From assembly GCF_029784135.1 (NCBI RefSeq), contig NC_073745.1, positions 84,768,666-84,832,665 on the forward strand: a stretch of 64,000 bases of DNA, written 5' to 3'. Under the pieces are notes generated by a model. The model had not been told where the DNA came from and did no database searches. It saw only the letters and a list, made by a program, of their open reading frames with translations. Every line of letters begins with the position of its first letter. Position 1 is the stretch's first letter. A program made the position numbers and the translations under genes. Shown here piece after piece: positions 1-11,059 of the stretch. The stretch is from Toxorhynchites rutilus septentrionalis. Lineage: Eukaryota > Arthropoda > Insecta > Diptera > Culicidae.

Positions 1-51
1 GGCCTGGAGCCATGGTCCGAGGACATCCATGTCATCTGGTCCAACAAGTAA
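1..51 (+). CDS. 3' end of an unidentified gene (last 16 codons)
   Basis: Frame 1 is open from the window edge and reads GLEPWSEDIHVIWSNK before TAA at 49-51. An AATAAA signal at 219-224 followed by an A-run fits the 3' end of a transcript on the + strand, with a 3' UTR of about 180 bases. The peptide is rich in Trp and charged residues, unlike the low-complexity translations of the surrounding AT-rich DNA, but it is too short to identify. It could also be a chance open frame. Translating the neighbouring upstream sequence would settle it. Confidence 0.35.
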   Translation, partial: GLEPWSEDIHVIWSNK

Positions 52-218
52 ACAGCAAGTTCTTTGTTAAGTCATGTCTCGCAAAAGGATTTATATGTGT
101 TTAATTTTTACGTCTAATTTTTATGTGATAATTTTATGTGCAATCTGTTCCCAACGAAACCTTGCGGCAATGCCGTCGATAAAGAGGCGAACCAGCCCAG
201 GAGGCTGAAAACCTCTCA

Positions 219-224
219 AATAAA
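219..224 (+). terminator. Poly(A) signal AATAAA of the left-edge gene
   Basis: AATAAA is followed within a few bases by a second A-rich run (225-238). It lies 168 bases after the stop codon at 49-51, a typical insect 3' UTR length. Assignment depends on the left-edge frame being a real gene. Confidence 0.35.
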
Positions 225-354
225 GAATAAAAAAAAAACCGAGGTAAGAAAATAAAATGTTATATATAAAATTGCGCAGAATTAAATTTCTTCCAAACTC
301 ATGGTGTAGATTTGTACGTTAGATCGCCAATAACGCATTTTAAATCGCACAGAC

Positions 355-605
355 CACTTCTCGGGTAAAATTCTGCTTTGGACCCAAACGTAAATAAACA
401 AAGCCCGAGTCATGAAAACGTTTGATCCTTTGATCAGAGAAACATTTGACAGATAGTGTGAGGGGAAAAAGTTTGCAAGAAATTTTGTTTTTTCAAGCAA
501 AATGCACTTGTAAATGATTTTGAAAACCACGGACCACCTAGCACCTTCCCTATTCTGAGCGAGTTTTCGATTACTTCAAAATAAAAATTTTGACTATTAC
601 ATGAA
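355..605. repeat. Dispersed repeat, copy 1 (partner at 7015-7290)
   Basis: Blocks such as ACTTCTCG, AACGTAAAT/CAACAAAG, AAACATTTGACAG, TTGCAAG and GCACCTT-n-ATTCTGA occur in the same order and orientation here and at 7015-7290, with many substitutions and small indels between them. The two copies are therefore diverged direct repeats flanking the RBMX2-DDX1 pair. Copy 1 lies 200-450 bases upstream of the RBMX2 start. No open frame or terminal inverted repeat was recognised, so the family is unknown. Confidence 0.55.
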
Positions 606-807
606 TCACCTAAATTTGTAATGGTTCGCCCCTTGATTATATGATTCCAGGTAGTGATATATTGTACCAAGATGTATACCGCCCTGTTTTCGGTAAATAA
701 TCGTTTCAAAACAAAATAAAACGATGGGCTGTGTTTCAGTGCACTGAGTTGACCCTGCGAAGCGTTCGAATATATTCTCAATTCAGGAAAATCTAGCTGA
801 TTTCGGA

Positions 808-1288
808 ATGAATCCATTAACGTAAGTACTTGTTTTCCATATATACAGTTAGTATATGTAATTTAAAACATTCTCACCTCAACAGGAACATGAAAAATGT
901 GCTCAAACTGAGCGAACAAGACATAAAATTTGGCGGAAAAAACTCCTGGCACAATCAGTACAAGGACAGCGCTTGGATCTTCGTGGGTGGACTCTCGTCG
1001 GACCTAACGGAGGGAGATCTGCTGGCGGTGTTCTCGCAGTACGGAGAAATTGTCAACATCAACTTGGTGCGAGACCGAAAGACGGGCAAGTCGAAAGGAT
1101 TCTGCTTCATTTGCTTCGAGGACCAGCGGTCAACGATTCTAACGGTGGACAACCTAAACGGAGTCAAGCTGTTAGGAAGAACGCTCCGGGTGGATCACGT
1201 AGCCGACTATAAGCCTCCCAAAGACGACAAAGCGGATGAGGAAACCAGAAAGTTATATATGGAGGGATGTGCACCGAAATATAGCTGA
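808..1288 (+). CDS. RBMX2: RNA-binding motif protein X-linked 2 (RBMX2/Ist3), RES-complex splicing factor
   Basis: Two exons: 808-821 (ATGAATCCATTAAC) and 886-1288, joined over a 64-bp GTAAGT...CAG intron, give 138 residues starting MNPLTNMKNV. I chose this start because the family begins MNPLT; the uninterrupted downstream frame would miss it. An RRM covers about residues 34-112, with RNP2 IFVGGL at 36-41 and RNP1 KGFCFICF at 75-82, plus the family-typical SQYGEIVNINLVRD and DQRSTILTVDN blocks. In this family the protein belongs to the nuclear RES complex (with Bud13 and Pml1), which binds the activated spliceosome and helps splicing and pre-mRNA retention. The protein ends EGCAPKYS soon after the RRM, so it is short like yeast Ist3 and lacks the charged tail of the vertebrate protein. 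It converges on DDX1. Identification is firm. Confidence 0.96.
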
Positions 1289-1327
1289 TAGTTGTTTATT
1301 GAAGTATAGTTTTGTAAATTGTGGCTT

Positions 1328-1333
1328 TAATAA
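1328..1333 (+). terminator. Poly(A) signal for RBMX2, between the two stop codons
   Basis: AATAAA in TTTAATAAATTTAG lies about 40 bases past the RBMX2 stop and just before the DDX1 stop on the other strand. The same short block read on the - strand contains ATTAAA, a common variant signal, so both transcripts could end within or across each other's 3' ends. Confidence 0.6.
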
Positions 1334-1335
1334 AT

Positions 1336-4300
1336 TTAGTAGAAATTTACCATGGTTGAACGCTTCAGAAATAGACTTTGCGCTTCCCTCTCAAGCCGTG
1401 CAAGCTCATTTACAACCGGCGTCAGTTGCTCCACATGGTCCTTGTATCCGCTACCTGTGTTCAATCGTTTCTCACCGTAGGTGACTTTACCATCGAAATC
1501 ATTCAATGGCACCTTGATGGATTTATCAATTTGTTGAATAGTAACGTTTAGATGGTCTTCAATCTCTGCAAGATAAGCCATTTCATCGTACCACATGCAG
1601 CACCCTTGGACGTCGGTGAGATTTGTGTTCCAGCAATTTTTGCCCCGAGATGAGCACCACTGACCGTGGTACCAAACTTTCTCCGGTACGGTCGAAACCA
1701 AGGAAATGGCTAAACCCATACGTTCCGCGCGACCTACCCGACCAATGCGATGAACGTAGTTGCTCTTCTCGTCCGGAAGCGTTACGTTGATGATGAACGG
1801 TAAACCTATACATGAAAAATGTTATATTGGACAGATTTCGCGCCAACTCGTATATGGGATTGGCATGACCCTCTCAGAACGTAATTAAACTTTCAGGGCG
1901 TGAAGACCTTACCTAATTAAGCAACTTGGCATACTTAGCTTTCCGAAAATTTATCGGAACTAACATATGGAAAAGGCTAAATATTTTTATATTTTTTTTT
2001 TACTCGAAAATGGTAAGTCCTACAAAAAGTTTGAGGAAAATTATTGAATATTCAGGAAAAATAGGGCCTGATTACGAACATCACTGTCAAAAACGCTTTC
2101 ACATCACTTACACTTCACTTAATCTTTTTGTGTCTATCATCATTGTCACGGACAGTTGCGTGTAAAAATAAACTCCGTGAAGTGAAAGAGTTCATTCACG
2201 TTTATAAGAGACATGTCAGTTGCATAATTTTGGGCGTTTGAACGTTAATTCGGTTGCATAATTTCGGACGTTTGAACGTCATGTAGGTCAAGACGGGTCT
2301 ATGGTACTAGGTGAGGCCGTTTCGTCACTAAGTTGGTTAGGGGAGCGGTATATGAAAACAGTACGGAAGAAAGCAGAAGGGGAATTTTTTCTTTGAAGTG
2401 TGAAAGAGACAGACTGATCACAAGCAAGCTTGGGCACAAGCGTATTGTGTTTTGTTTACAAACAAAACACAGTAGACTTCCAAGATGGCTGAAGAGTGGT
2501 TTTAGTAAGTTGGCCCACCTTAGGATATACTTCTACGCGCCTTGATGTAGGTAAAATTAATAAGTGTATGAGATAATATTCCATTTAATTGAACGTATGT
2601 TTTACAATGACAAGTTTGCGATTATATCTCGATGATTCGGTATTTCAATCCAACTCTTCGGACTCATTCCATGAATCATTTGCTTGGTGTGTTAGTTTGC
2701 TGAATCAAACGATGGTTCAAAGATGAGGAGGAATACTTGGTTGCTCTTGAATAATGTATGGGAATGTAATTTTATTTCTTCTTTCTATAAATTACTCTAG
2801 AGATAAAGCATGACTATCATGAGTTTAATAATCGATATCTCGCATACTCTTGTACTCAGCTCTGTCTTACTCGTTTGAATAGTGAGAAGTATTTAGTATA
2901 GGTTTCTACAATTTTGATGAATAATAATATCTTCTATATCTCAGAATAAACCCGAATTTATCCATCTCATGATCAGTATAATCTGAGCTACTCCCATAAG
3001 GGATTCTGAAGCTTAATCCTCTTATCCTCCCCATTCTCGTGTAATTTGATATACGGGGCATGAGGTTTGATATAATTATTTAAACAGAAACTGGTCAGTA
3101 GTGTCGTTCAGAAGCATAATTTTCATATGAAACATCTGATGAGTTTCAAGGAATTTGCCAAAAGCAGAAAATGATTCAGATTTTATTTGCACGGATATCA
3201 AGGAAAAAAAACGGAAAAAGAACTAGAGAATAATTTAAAAATTATTAATTTAAAAGCTTTGCAATTATAGATTCATTTTTTCCTTATTTGAAACTTAAAT
3301 ATTCTTTCATTCAAAGTATGTCTTCAAAACAATATCGTTGGAAATATCTATTACGTGAAAACAAGATATCAATGGCCTTATTCGATGTAACTATCATCCT
3401 GATTCGGGTCTTGTCCACCAATTGCGAATGTTTGAGTTTTTGTAACCAGCTCTGCAATGTTGGAAAAACATTACAGTCATTATTTTATATTCAAAATATC
3501 AACAAATCAATATTATACATAATCAATCATAATGATCATTGCCATTTTATGGGGTTACAACTCTCTGTTAGTCTAATCCTTAAAATAGGAACAAAAAAAT
3601 TCTATTCGTTTAGGACAATCGAAATTAGACCTTTCGCCATGTTTCAATCGGTCTACGGGAGCTACATTTTTAGTCTTCAATTACATCCCATAGCGCATTT
3701 ATCGAATCCAAATAAACAAATTTACGTCCTCTGGATAGGTTTTCGTTCTAAAAATACCACCAAGCGGGTAAATTGCTGTTTGTTTATCTTTTCATACCTA
3801 AGAAGTAAGACACGATTCAAAATGTTAGAAAAAAGCTAAATAAATCCGAAATAAAATATACTCCATTCCGCGTGACTAGCTTTCACCATCTAAAACAAAA
3901 GTGTCAAATATACTTGTTTTTCCCCGTGACGTGACAGTATCGTGGTATTCATAATAACACCGAGTTCATCAAAGTTGTCACGGCGGATGAATTCTTCCGG
4001 ATTCTACACACACGGTGGCAGCCGTAATTACGTTGTATACAATTCACTTCGTTTTCGCCGTGAAGTAACGTTCGTGATCAGGCCCATACTGAGAAAATAT
4101 TTTTTGAAATGCTACACTGAAAAAAATCGATTTCAAAAACTGAAAGTCGATTTTCTCAAAATGGTCATCTCTGATTTTGATGAAATGGTAGATAAATTGT
4201 AAATAAATATGTGCCCTACAACTCTTCCATACATCGCAAATTGTGCATATTTAAGCCAAAAAAGTTTTCCTAATAAAAACTTTTTCAAGACTTTTTCTCG

Positions 4301-6571
4301 AATTTTTTTTTTGTACAGCTATAGAAAAAATCAATAACAGGTAGAAATAGATTTATGGTGACCCTTGGATGCTAAAGTACAGCTTTCAGCTTGTTTTGTA
4401 GTCAAACATAATATGTTTTAATTCAGAGAGCAACGACAGCTCTCAAGCTATTGTTTGGTCGGTCTGGTATCGAATAGTTGTTGTAGATTCAGGTATCTAT
4501 TAACAGTCACTGTAGATATGATAATAATAAATTAAGTATATGATTTCAAAAAATATTTTTTCGGTATTTTTTACTGAAAATTTAATTATTTTACTAAAAC
4601 TCTTCCATAGATCACTTTTTTTGTAGGACTTACCATTTTCGAGTAAAACATTTTTATAAAAAAATGAACAAAAATATTTAGCCTTTTCCAAATCAGTTCT
4701 GAGAGGGTCATGTCAATCCCATAGACGAGTTGACGTGAAATCCGCAATTGGTACCATAGAGTTTACTTTTGTTGCGTTATATCATACCTGAAACATCAAG
4801 ACCTCGTGCTGCCACATCGGTACAAATTAAGAATTTGGCTTCTTTATTCTTGAACTTCTCCAAATTGGCCTTTCGCTCCTGCGGTCTCCTATCTCCGTGC
4901 AAACAAACGCAGGAATACTTCTGACCACCAACTTGCCGCAAGTAACGCTCCATGTTGTCACAATCGAGCTTCGTGCGACAGAAGATGATCGCCCTGTCCA
5001 TGTTGTGCTCATTGATAGCTCGAACGGTGTATTCCCCCTTCAGCATCTTGATTGCCTCCGACAGAGTTTCCGCTGTGTTCGATCCGGGTCTAACATTATC
5101 CTTCGCATGCACACCGTCCGTTTGAACGTGAGATCGCAACGACTGCCAGCTGGTGTCTTTTTGAGGATCAACCGGGCAAACAACGTGATGCACGGTTTCC
5201 GGAACCGCGTCCTCACCCTTCAGATCGACCCATGTCGGAAAATGCATCAATCGCTCGGCGAGTTTTTTCACCTCAAACGAGTGAAGTGTGGCACTGCAGA
5301 CCACCATTTGCAGTCGACATCCGTCGGAATTAATTTTGGGGATCTGTTTGTGCAAACGCTCGATAAGTTCTGTGTAGCCTTGCTTCAGCAATCCGTCGGC
5401 TTCATCCAGAACAAAAAAGCGACAGCTACTGAGTAGAACGTATCCATTGTTTATCAAATCCTCCAGGCGACCGGGAGTGGCAACAATGATGTCTACACCC
5501 CGTTGCAGAATTTCCATCTGATCCTTGATGTTAACACCGCCAATCAGCAGCAATTCTCTCACTTCCGGATCCTTGAGATGCTTTTTGAACTTCTGAATTT
5601 GATTAAAAGTTTGCTCTGCCAATTCTCGCGAAGGTTCGATCACCAGTGCTTGTGGCGCATTTGGTTTCGGTTTCGTATCCTGTGCGGTTGCTTCTCCCGT
5701 ATTCGAATTCACGGCGAGCTGCTCATGCGAAACTTTGCAAACAGCGACAAATCCGTCAGGAATAGGATGCTTGAAATCGGACTCACCAAAGTTGAAAGAC
5801 ATTTCTGCATTCTTCAGCACCACAGCCGGGAAAAAATTGCCATTGCGAAGATTGTTGTCATTAATCTTAAAAGCTACTCCGAGCGATACCCCGTTCTTGG
5901 CAAAGCTAACCTCCCCGCGGTCCAGATCAAGCATACAACCAATAACATCCATCTTTCCGAAAGCCTCTCCATAGTTATCAAACTGTTTGCAGTTGGACTT
6001 TTTTCCCGTTCCACCGAAACCGAAACCAAACCTATCCGTTCCCAGATCCAAGTTCGCGTGCTCCGTCGACCAACCCACCCGACACAGACCCTCGTCGGTT
6101 ACCGTCGCCTCGTAGTAATACTTGCCCTTCCCACGAACACCCGTTGTTGCTCGACAGCCGTGCCATTCCTTGAACTCACGCGACTGACATCGCAACCCAT
6201 CGGGGGTCACGGCCAGGGCGTTACCTCGATCCATAAACGATAGTGTCCACGGTTTGGCTCTGTGCCCTACCGCCTTGCCCACTTTTCCTTCCCCAATGTC
6301 CCGCAGTGTTTCCCATACGATCTGCAAAATGGGCAAACAAAACGCACCGGTTTTTCCACTACCCGTTTCGGCAGCCATCAGCACGTCTCCGCCTCCCAGT
6401 ATCAGGGGGATCGCTTCCGCCTGGACGTCTGTTGGAAGCATCCATTCCATCTCATCAATCGCCTTGGCGATTTCCGGCATTACACCGAATTCTGGGGAAG
6501 TAAAAATGCCGGTAGCATTATCATACAGATTCATTGCGAAATTAAGCTAACTTACCCTCAAATGCAGTCAT
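1336..6571 (-). CDS. Ddx1: ATP-dependent RNA helicase DDX1 (DEAD box with SPRY insert)
   Basis: Three exons on the - strand: 6571-6556 (MTAFE), 6491-4788 and 1805-1336, with a 64-bp first intron and a 2982-bp second intron, both GT-AG. They encode 729 residues, the usual length (about 725-740). Visible motifs: Walker [11 protein letters not shown] at about 45-54; a SPRY domain at about 120-245 inserted between motifs I and Ia, diagnostic of DDX1; PSRELAEQ at 292-299; TPGR at 344-347; DEAD at 368-371; SAT at 405-407; TDVAARGLD near 563; HRIGRVGR at 592-599. DDX1 is a nuclear/cytoplasmic RNA unwindase; in vertebrates it is tied to tRNA-ligase and RNA-granule complexes and 3'-end processing. Starting at the ATG at 6534 gives an N-terminus unlike the family; the exon-1 start restores [13 protein letters not shown]. 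All catalytic motifs are intact. Confidence 0.97.
2219..2279 (+). repeat. Two-copy tandem repeat
   Basis: GTTGCATAATTTTGGGCG.TTTGAACGT is followed directly by GTTGCATAATTTCGGACG.TTTGAACGT, a 32-33-bp unit repeated twice with three differences. It lies near the left end of the nested element in DDX1 intron 2. Confidence 0.8.
2447..2470. repeat. Perfect 24-bp palindrome
   Basis: GTGTTTTGTTT and AAACAAAACAC are exact reverse complements around a two-base centre (AC). It lies in DDX1 intron 2 inside the 2064-4085 element. No function is evident. Confidence 0.8.
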
Positions 6572-7014
6572 TTTTGGCTTTTATTGGGTTAATATAAGAA
6601 TAAGCTATTTCGACTGAATATTAAGAATTATTCTCGCGAAATCGATACCTGATACAGATTGAATATGTCAAATAGCCGCGATGTACCCTAGTAAAAATAG
6701 ATGTGATAATAAATTGTACAAGGTAGGTAGCGAAGGTGGACAGACGTTTACTTAAGATCGAGATGAAAATGAAAGGTGGGAAGATTTTTTTAATCTGTGA
6801 CGTCACAGATTTTGTTTATGTATGTTACTTTTCTTATAATAGTTCACTACATGGGAAAAGTGTTGTTACTAAAAGTAAAAATAAGCAAATGGAATGAACG
6901 AACTAATTTTTTTTCCTAAATCAATGCTAGCGTTCAAAATCATAAGGGCCCGACATTTTAACAGAAACTGAAATTTCAGTATTCTTGAAGTGTTCTAAAT
7001 TTAATTTCAATTCA
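6572..7014 (-). promoter_or_regulatory. Upstream region of DDX1 (promoter not resolved)
   Basis: This stretch lies directly upstream of the DDX1 start on the - strand and must contain its promoter and 5' UTR. I see no TATA box or clear initiator and cannot place the transcription start. The sequence is AT-rich, with no open frame worth reporting. Confidence 0.4.
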
Positions 7015-7290
7015 ATTTTACTTCTCGTTACGTCGACCAAAAACGTAAACGAACAAAGTCAGAGTCACACAATCTTTTGTTCTTTTGACGGATAAACATT
7101 TGACAGTGCATGGGAAAAAAATTGCAAGTTTTTTTCATGTAGAATGAACTTGAAAAATAAATTCAATTGACTCCGTATGACTTAGATTGAGACGAAAACT
7201 TTTCCGCTTGCGTCTTAGTTTTAGACGACTGAAGTTTTCAGCACCTTAATTCTGAAAAAAAAAATTACAATTGCTGACAAAAATCAAACT
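7015..7290. repeat. Dispersed repeat, copy 2 (partner at 355-605)
   Basis: Diverged direct copy of the repeat at 355-605, sharing ordered blocks (ACTTCTCG, AACGTAAAC, AACAAAG, AAACATTTGACAG, TTGCAAG, GCACCTTAATTCTGA). It lies 450-700 bases upstream of DDX1. Terminal structures are not visible. Confidence 0.55.
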
Positions 7291-7669
7291 TCCATGAAGT
7301 TGCTCTAGAATCCAAACATAGTAGGCATTAGAATACTATTTCTGAAATCAAAGAAAAAAATAAACATTTTAGTTCGTGATATGTTCTGTTTGTTTCATAA
7401 TGCGAAAAATATGATTTGGAAATCTGTAATTAGCTTCTGTATATCCTCTTTCAACGTTATTCGTTGAAACATTCAATTTTGTACCATTTGAGTAACTGAC
7501 TGGTATGACTGGTATGTGAACCTCCTATCTTCCTGGCTACTAACACAATCAAAGTTCAACACAACCAAAACCCGTGAATCTTCCCACCTTCTATTTTTCA
7601 TCTCGACTTAAAATCACTGTTTTGAAATATGAATGATTATTTTCAGGTGTGATGTCGAACTTTGAAATA

Positions 7670-7781
7670 GGGGGCTGTCCACATACCACGTGGACAACTT
7701 TAGGGGGGTAGGGGGTAAGAAAATGTCCACTCTTGTCCACGGAGAGGGGGGAAGGGGTATAGACTGAGTCCACGTGGACAG
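7670..7781. repeat. Fragment of a GTCCACGTGGAC-type interspersed repeat
   Basis: GGGGGCTGTCCACATACCAC, a G-rich centre and GTCCACGTGGACAGG at the right form a short foldback-like repeat rich in CACGTG. Similar CCACGTGGAC repeats are common in insect genomes. The right end lacks the GGGGGC terminus, so the copy is probably incomplete. Confidence 0.5.
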
Positions 7782-7799
7782 GAAGAATTTTCTCTGCGT

Positions 7800-10510
7800 A
7801 TTTATCAATAAACGGATTGAGAAGCCTGAGAGTGCTGCCCAGTCAAACGTTCATATATTTTCTCTCATATCATGGATCTTCTTCAGTGAAATCTGTATTA
7901 TAAAAATATCTCACGTAAATTGTGAATGACCAACTATTTCCTAAGATCGAACATTTATAGTTACTGGGTATGCATAGCCCTCATAGCCAAAACTATAAAA
8001 ATTAAACGATTCCATAATGGTTGAGATTCCATGATATGCGTAAATGATTTTTATAAAATATAATTATCTATACGTTTTGTTATATCTCGAGAACAATATA
8101 TGATAATAACTGTATAGTTTTTCATACAGAATTGTGTGTAAAATCATTTTTCCAAAGTATTTTCATTCCATTAATTTCTAGGAATAAATATTTACATTTG
8201 CAGGAGATTGTCTATGCATCACTAGTTGTCAACTTAAAACAATTGAGCCAGTGTTCTGATAAATTATAGAATGTTTCAGGAGGTGATAGAGGATCATATT
8301 TGATGAAAAAATCCTACGCATGTAGTCAATTCTCAACTAGGACATTGTTGAATTTTTGTTAAGTCTAATTTTATGTCTTGAACTGACTCTAATTTAGAAA
8401 GTACGCTCCTTAGAATAATTATACTGTTCATTGGAAAGATAAGAAAATTTAGCATAGAATGCAATTGTAAAACTTTCAAATTAATAGAACTCAGGATCAA
8501 CTTTTAAATGTAAGGAACCAACTTCAAATTTTGTGTTTTTAATTATATTTTCCAAAAATGATAAATTGGATTGTTTCTATCAGCCAAATTGAAGCCTTCC
8601 AACCACTCTACAGTTCCTTTCTTGACACCACACTATTATCCTTCTTGTTATCTTCCACTAATTTAAATGTGTTCACAACAAATTTTCCTCAAATGAAAGC
8701 AACGTGCGCACTTTTTGAATTTTCAGTTCAGTCATTTTAAGGCAAAAACCGGTCTCAAGGAAAAGTTCAATAATTCTTTCGTAGTTAAGATTTGATCATC
8801 AGCGTGGAAGATTTTTTATGATCCCCTATCTCTTCAAATTTTTCGGATCAGCTACCTAATAACCTATATATAATAATATTATTTTAAACAGATATAATAG
8901 TTTTCGATATATTATTCAATTTATGAGAAAGTTTTCTCAATAGTTTGAACATTTATAAAAAAAAAATAATAGAAGGTTAATGAATTTCTCAAAAAAAATG
9001 TTTCAATAGGGCAACAGGCTTCAGGGCCATTTTTGGAAAAAATTAACAAAATTTCAATAAAATGGGGAGGATCGGGGCAGCGGAGGATTAATTTGGCGTT
9101 GAATTGCTCTCTGGTAAACTGTGACGTTTTAATAAGGATTTAGAGCAATACAAATAACTTATTGAGTTGTGAGTTTTCTGATGTTTTTTCCCCACGGGCA
9201 TTTTGGAAGCTATTTAGACACTCAATGCAGGATGGTCAATAAGCAGTTGAAAAATTAAAAAATATATATAGATATTGAAAATATTTTTAATAAGGTATTA
9301 GTACCCTTTGAAACTATTGCGGAAAGGTTTCTATTGCGCTGATAACTAAATGTGAATTGATCGTGTGAATGAACAGACATTTCCTGTGGCGAAATGTCGA
9401 AAATGTTTTGAGTGATCTTTGAAACGCTGTAACTCTGTTATAAAATAATGCATTCGTCAAAGCATCAACTGGACCATGTATTAAATATTTCCAAGATTGC
9501 GATGAGTAGATTTGACCATCGATTTGCTGTGCGTTCATTATTTCATGAAATATTCCTAATTCGAAATCAAAGGATGATGTTTCATTCGATAGAGAATACC
9601 TCTGTAGTAAATAGTTCTACTGAAACTCTCTATGAATCAAATGGACACGAAATAATCATGTTGATTGGATTGCTTGTAAGCATATATTCTCAAAATCTAG
9701 AGAAACTTTGAAAACAAACTATAAACGCTTCATCTGTTCTTGCAAAGTATTGTATCTACAACACATATACACATCACACACTAGAAATTTGTAGCTTGAA
9801 AATGCTGTATTTTTTATCTTAATGTCATCATTTATATCGAAGATTCAGGCGTTCCGAAATCTCTGCAAAATTTCGACCTTTTACTCCTCATCCTTTGTCA
9901 AGTGAGGATCTATAGATATCAGTACATGCTTCCTACTTTATCTTTTTTTTTTTCAATTCTTTTTAAATGATAGAAAAAGAGTCTGTGTATATAACATCGT
10001 TGTGTTCGTTTTTGTGCGCTTCAAAAACTCGAGCTCTGATGGAGCTCATATTATAACACAACATACGAGCCACTTCAAAAATTGTCAAAAATTGTGCCAA
10101 CGCCTCAAGAAGCTTTAAGCTTTCCAGATGAAATGAGCACACTTCTGAAATAAATCTGTGAAAGTAAATTAACTTTCTAGTATTGAATATGTATTCTATG
10201 TGACAGCTACACAATTCTTTGTATGTGTTCAAAAATCGTGAGCTTAAATAGTATCTGATAGTGATTTTGAATCTATTTAATTTTATTCGATTGGCTTTGC
10301 TCAAGATCAATCCTTGGAATTTTGTAATTTATTTTCGGATGCGGATTGTTCAACTGCATATTGTGCGTTTCCGTGTTGACAAACCAGATAGCAGATAGCC
10401 TTTAAGATAATAGAAAAACAAAGTATTACAAGTATTTTAATTAGAAGCGAATGAACTGCAAAGTTTAAATCCTTTTGAAAACAAAAAAACAAAGAACATA
10501 CAAGTATTTC
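7800..10510. other. Intergenic AT-rich stretch without recognisable genes
   Basis: I found no supported gene or intact element here. Short - strand frames at 9963-10310 and 10307-10492 show some hydrophobic stretches, but their codon use is AT-driven and no family is recognisable. The sequence may be old decayed repeats. Confidence 0.5.
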
Positions 10511-10517
10511 AAAATTA

Positions 10518-10933
10518 AAGCGTGTGTCACATCAAATTGCATCAAGGAAAAAAACGCTGTAGAAATTTAATTTTTAGGAATTATATCTTCAGCTTTCGCT
10601 TATAATCAGATAAGAGTGTATAGATCACGTTGGCCATGCTTCACTGTCAATTTTTCGTAAATTTGGAAAAATGTCGTCGAACGAAAAAGAGCGTCGTGAA
10701 TTAATCCTGTGCACTCATTTCGAGAATCCGGAGTTGTCAGATCGGGACATCGGTAAGATGCTGGGAATCGTCCAATCCACGGTCAGCAGAGTACTAAAAC
10801 GATACTTCGAGAACCTAACCATCGACCGGAAGGTGAAGAATGGCAAAAATGGATGCTCCGTCAGTGAAAAAGATCACAAGCGCGTAGTAAAGCAGTTTAG
10901 ACGTGATCCGAGAAGTTCGGTCCGGGATGTCGC
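10518..10933 (+). mobile_element. Truncated 5' end of a DD37E Tc1/mariner element
   Basis: The terminal repeat AAGCGTGTGTCACATCAAAT (TA before it at 10516-10517), the 5' UTR and the first ~85 codons of a transposase (MSSNEKERRELILCTHFENP.., helix-turn-helix) match the opposite strand of the full element at 11060-12361 nearly base for base. The match stops at 10933, inside the helix-turn-helix region, and unrelated sequence follows. Because the intact copy is in opposite orientation, 10518-10933 and 11947-12361 form inverted arms of about 415 bp. Confidence 0.85.
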
Positions 10934-11059
10934 ATTCCATTTAAGTTTATTTTGTTTCAAATTTTACTTGCTGAACCCTGCCACGTTTGCCGTTGCTCAT
11001 TGGTGTTTTAAGACAGAAAAATGAGTAGTAAAACAAAGCAAATATTCCATATGAGTTTA

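Larger units (their letters stand above)
2064..4085. mobile_element. Nested terminal-inverted-repeat element in DDX1 intron 2
   Basis: The left end GGGCCTGATTACGAAC is matched by the reverse complement GTTCGTGATCAGGCCC at 4070-4085, and ATA flanks both ends (2061-2063, 4086-4088), fitting a 3-bp target duplication. The GGGCC.. end resembles PIF/Harbinger-type termini, but no transposase was recognised in the 2 kb interior. The frame at 3288-3839 (183 codons) is AT-rich and unlike any family I know. It is probably a non-autonomous DNA transposon. Confidence 0.6.
1832..4738. mobile_element. Inverted-repeat (MITE/foldback) element filling DDX1 intron 2
   Basis: The block at 1838-1883 (TTTCGCGCCAACTCG..GGGATTGGCATGACCCTCTCAGAAC) is matched in inverted orientation at about 4695-4738. 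A second block (GGAAAAGGCTAAATATTTTT..ACTCGAAAATGGTAAGTCC) at 1970-2022 is inverted at about 4625-4692. These give arms of roughly 200 bp close to both splice sites. The element is interrupted by the nested element at 2064-4085, so the original was about 0.9 kb. No transposase frame was seen. Confidence 0.7.

Noticed and set aside
955..1212. Frames on both strands across the RBMX2 second exon
   Set aside because: Shadows of the RRM coding sequence in other frames.
4897..6597. Several + strand frames opposite DDX1
   Set aside because: They are antisense shadows of the well-conserved DDX1 coding exon.
9963..10492. Two overlapping - strand frames with hydrophobic stretches, possibly a chemoreceptor fragment
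   Set aside because: No conserved odorant/gustatory receptor C-terminal motif, composition driven by AT richness, and no splice structure linking them.
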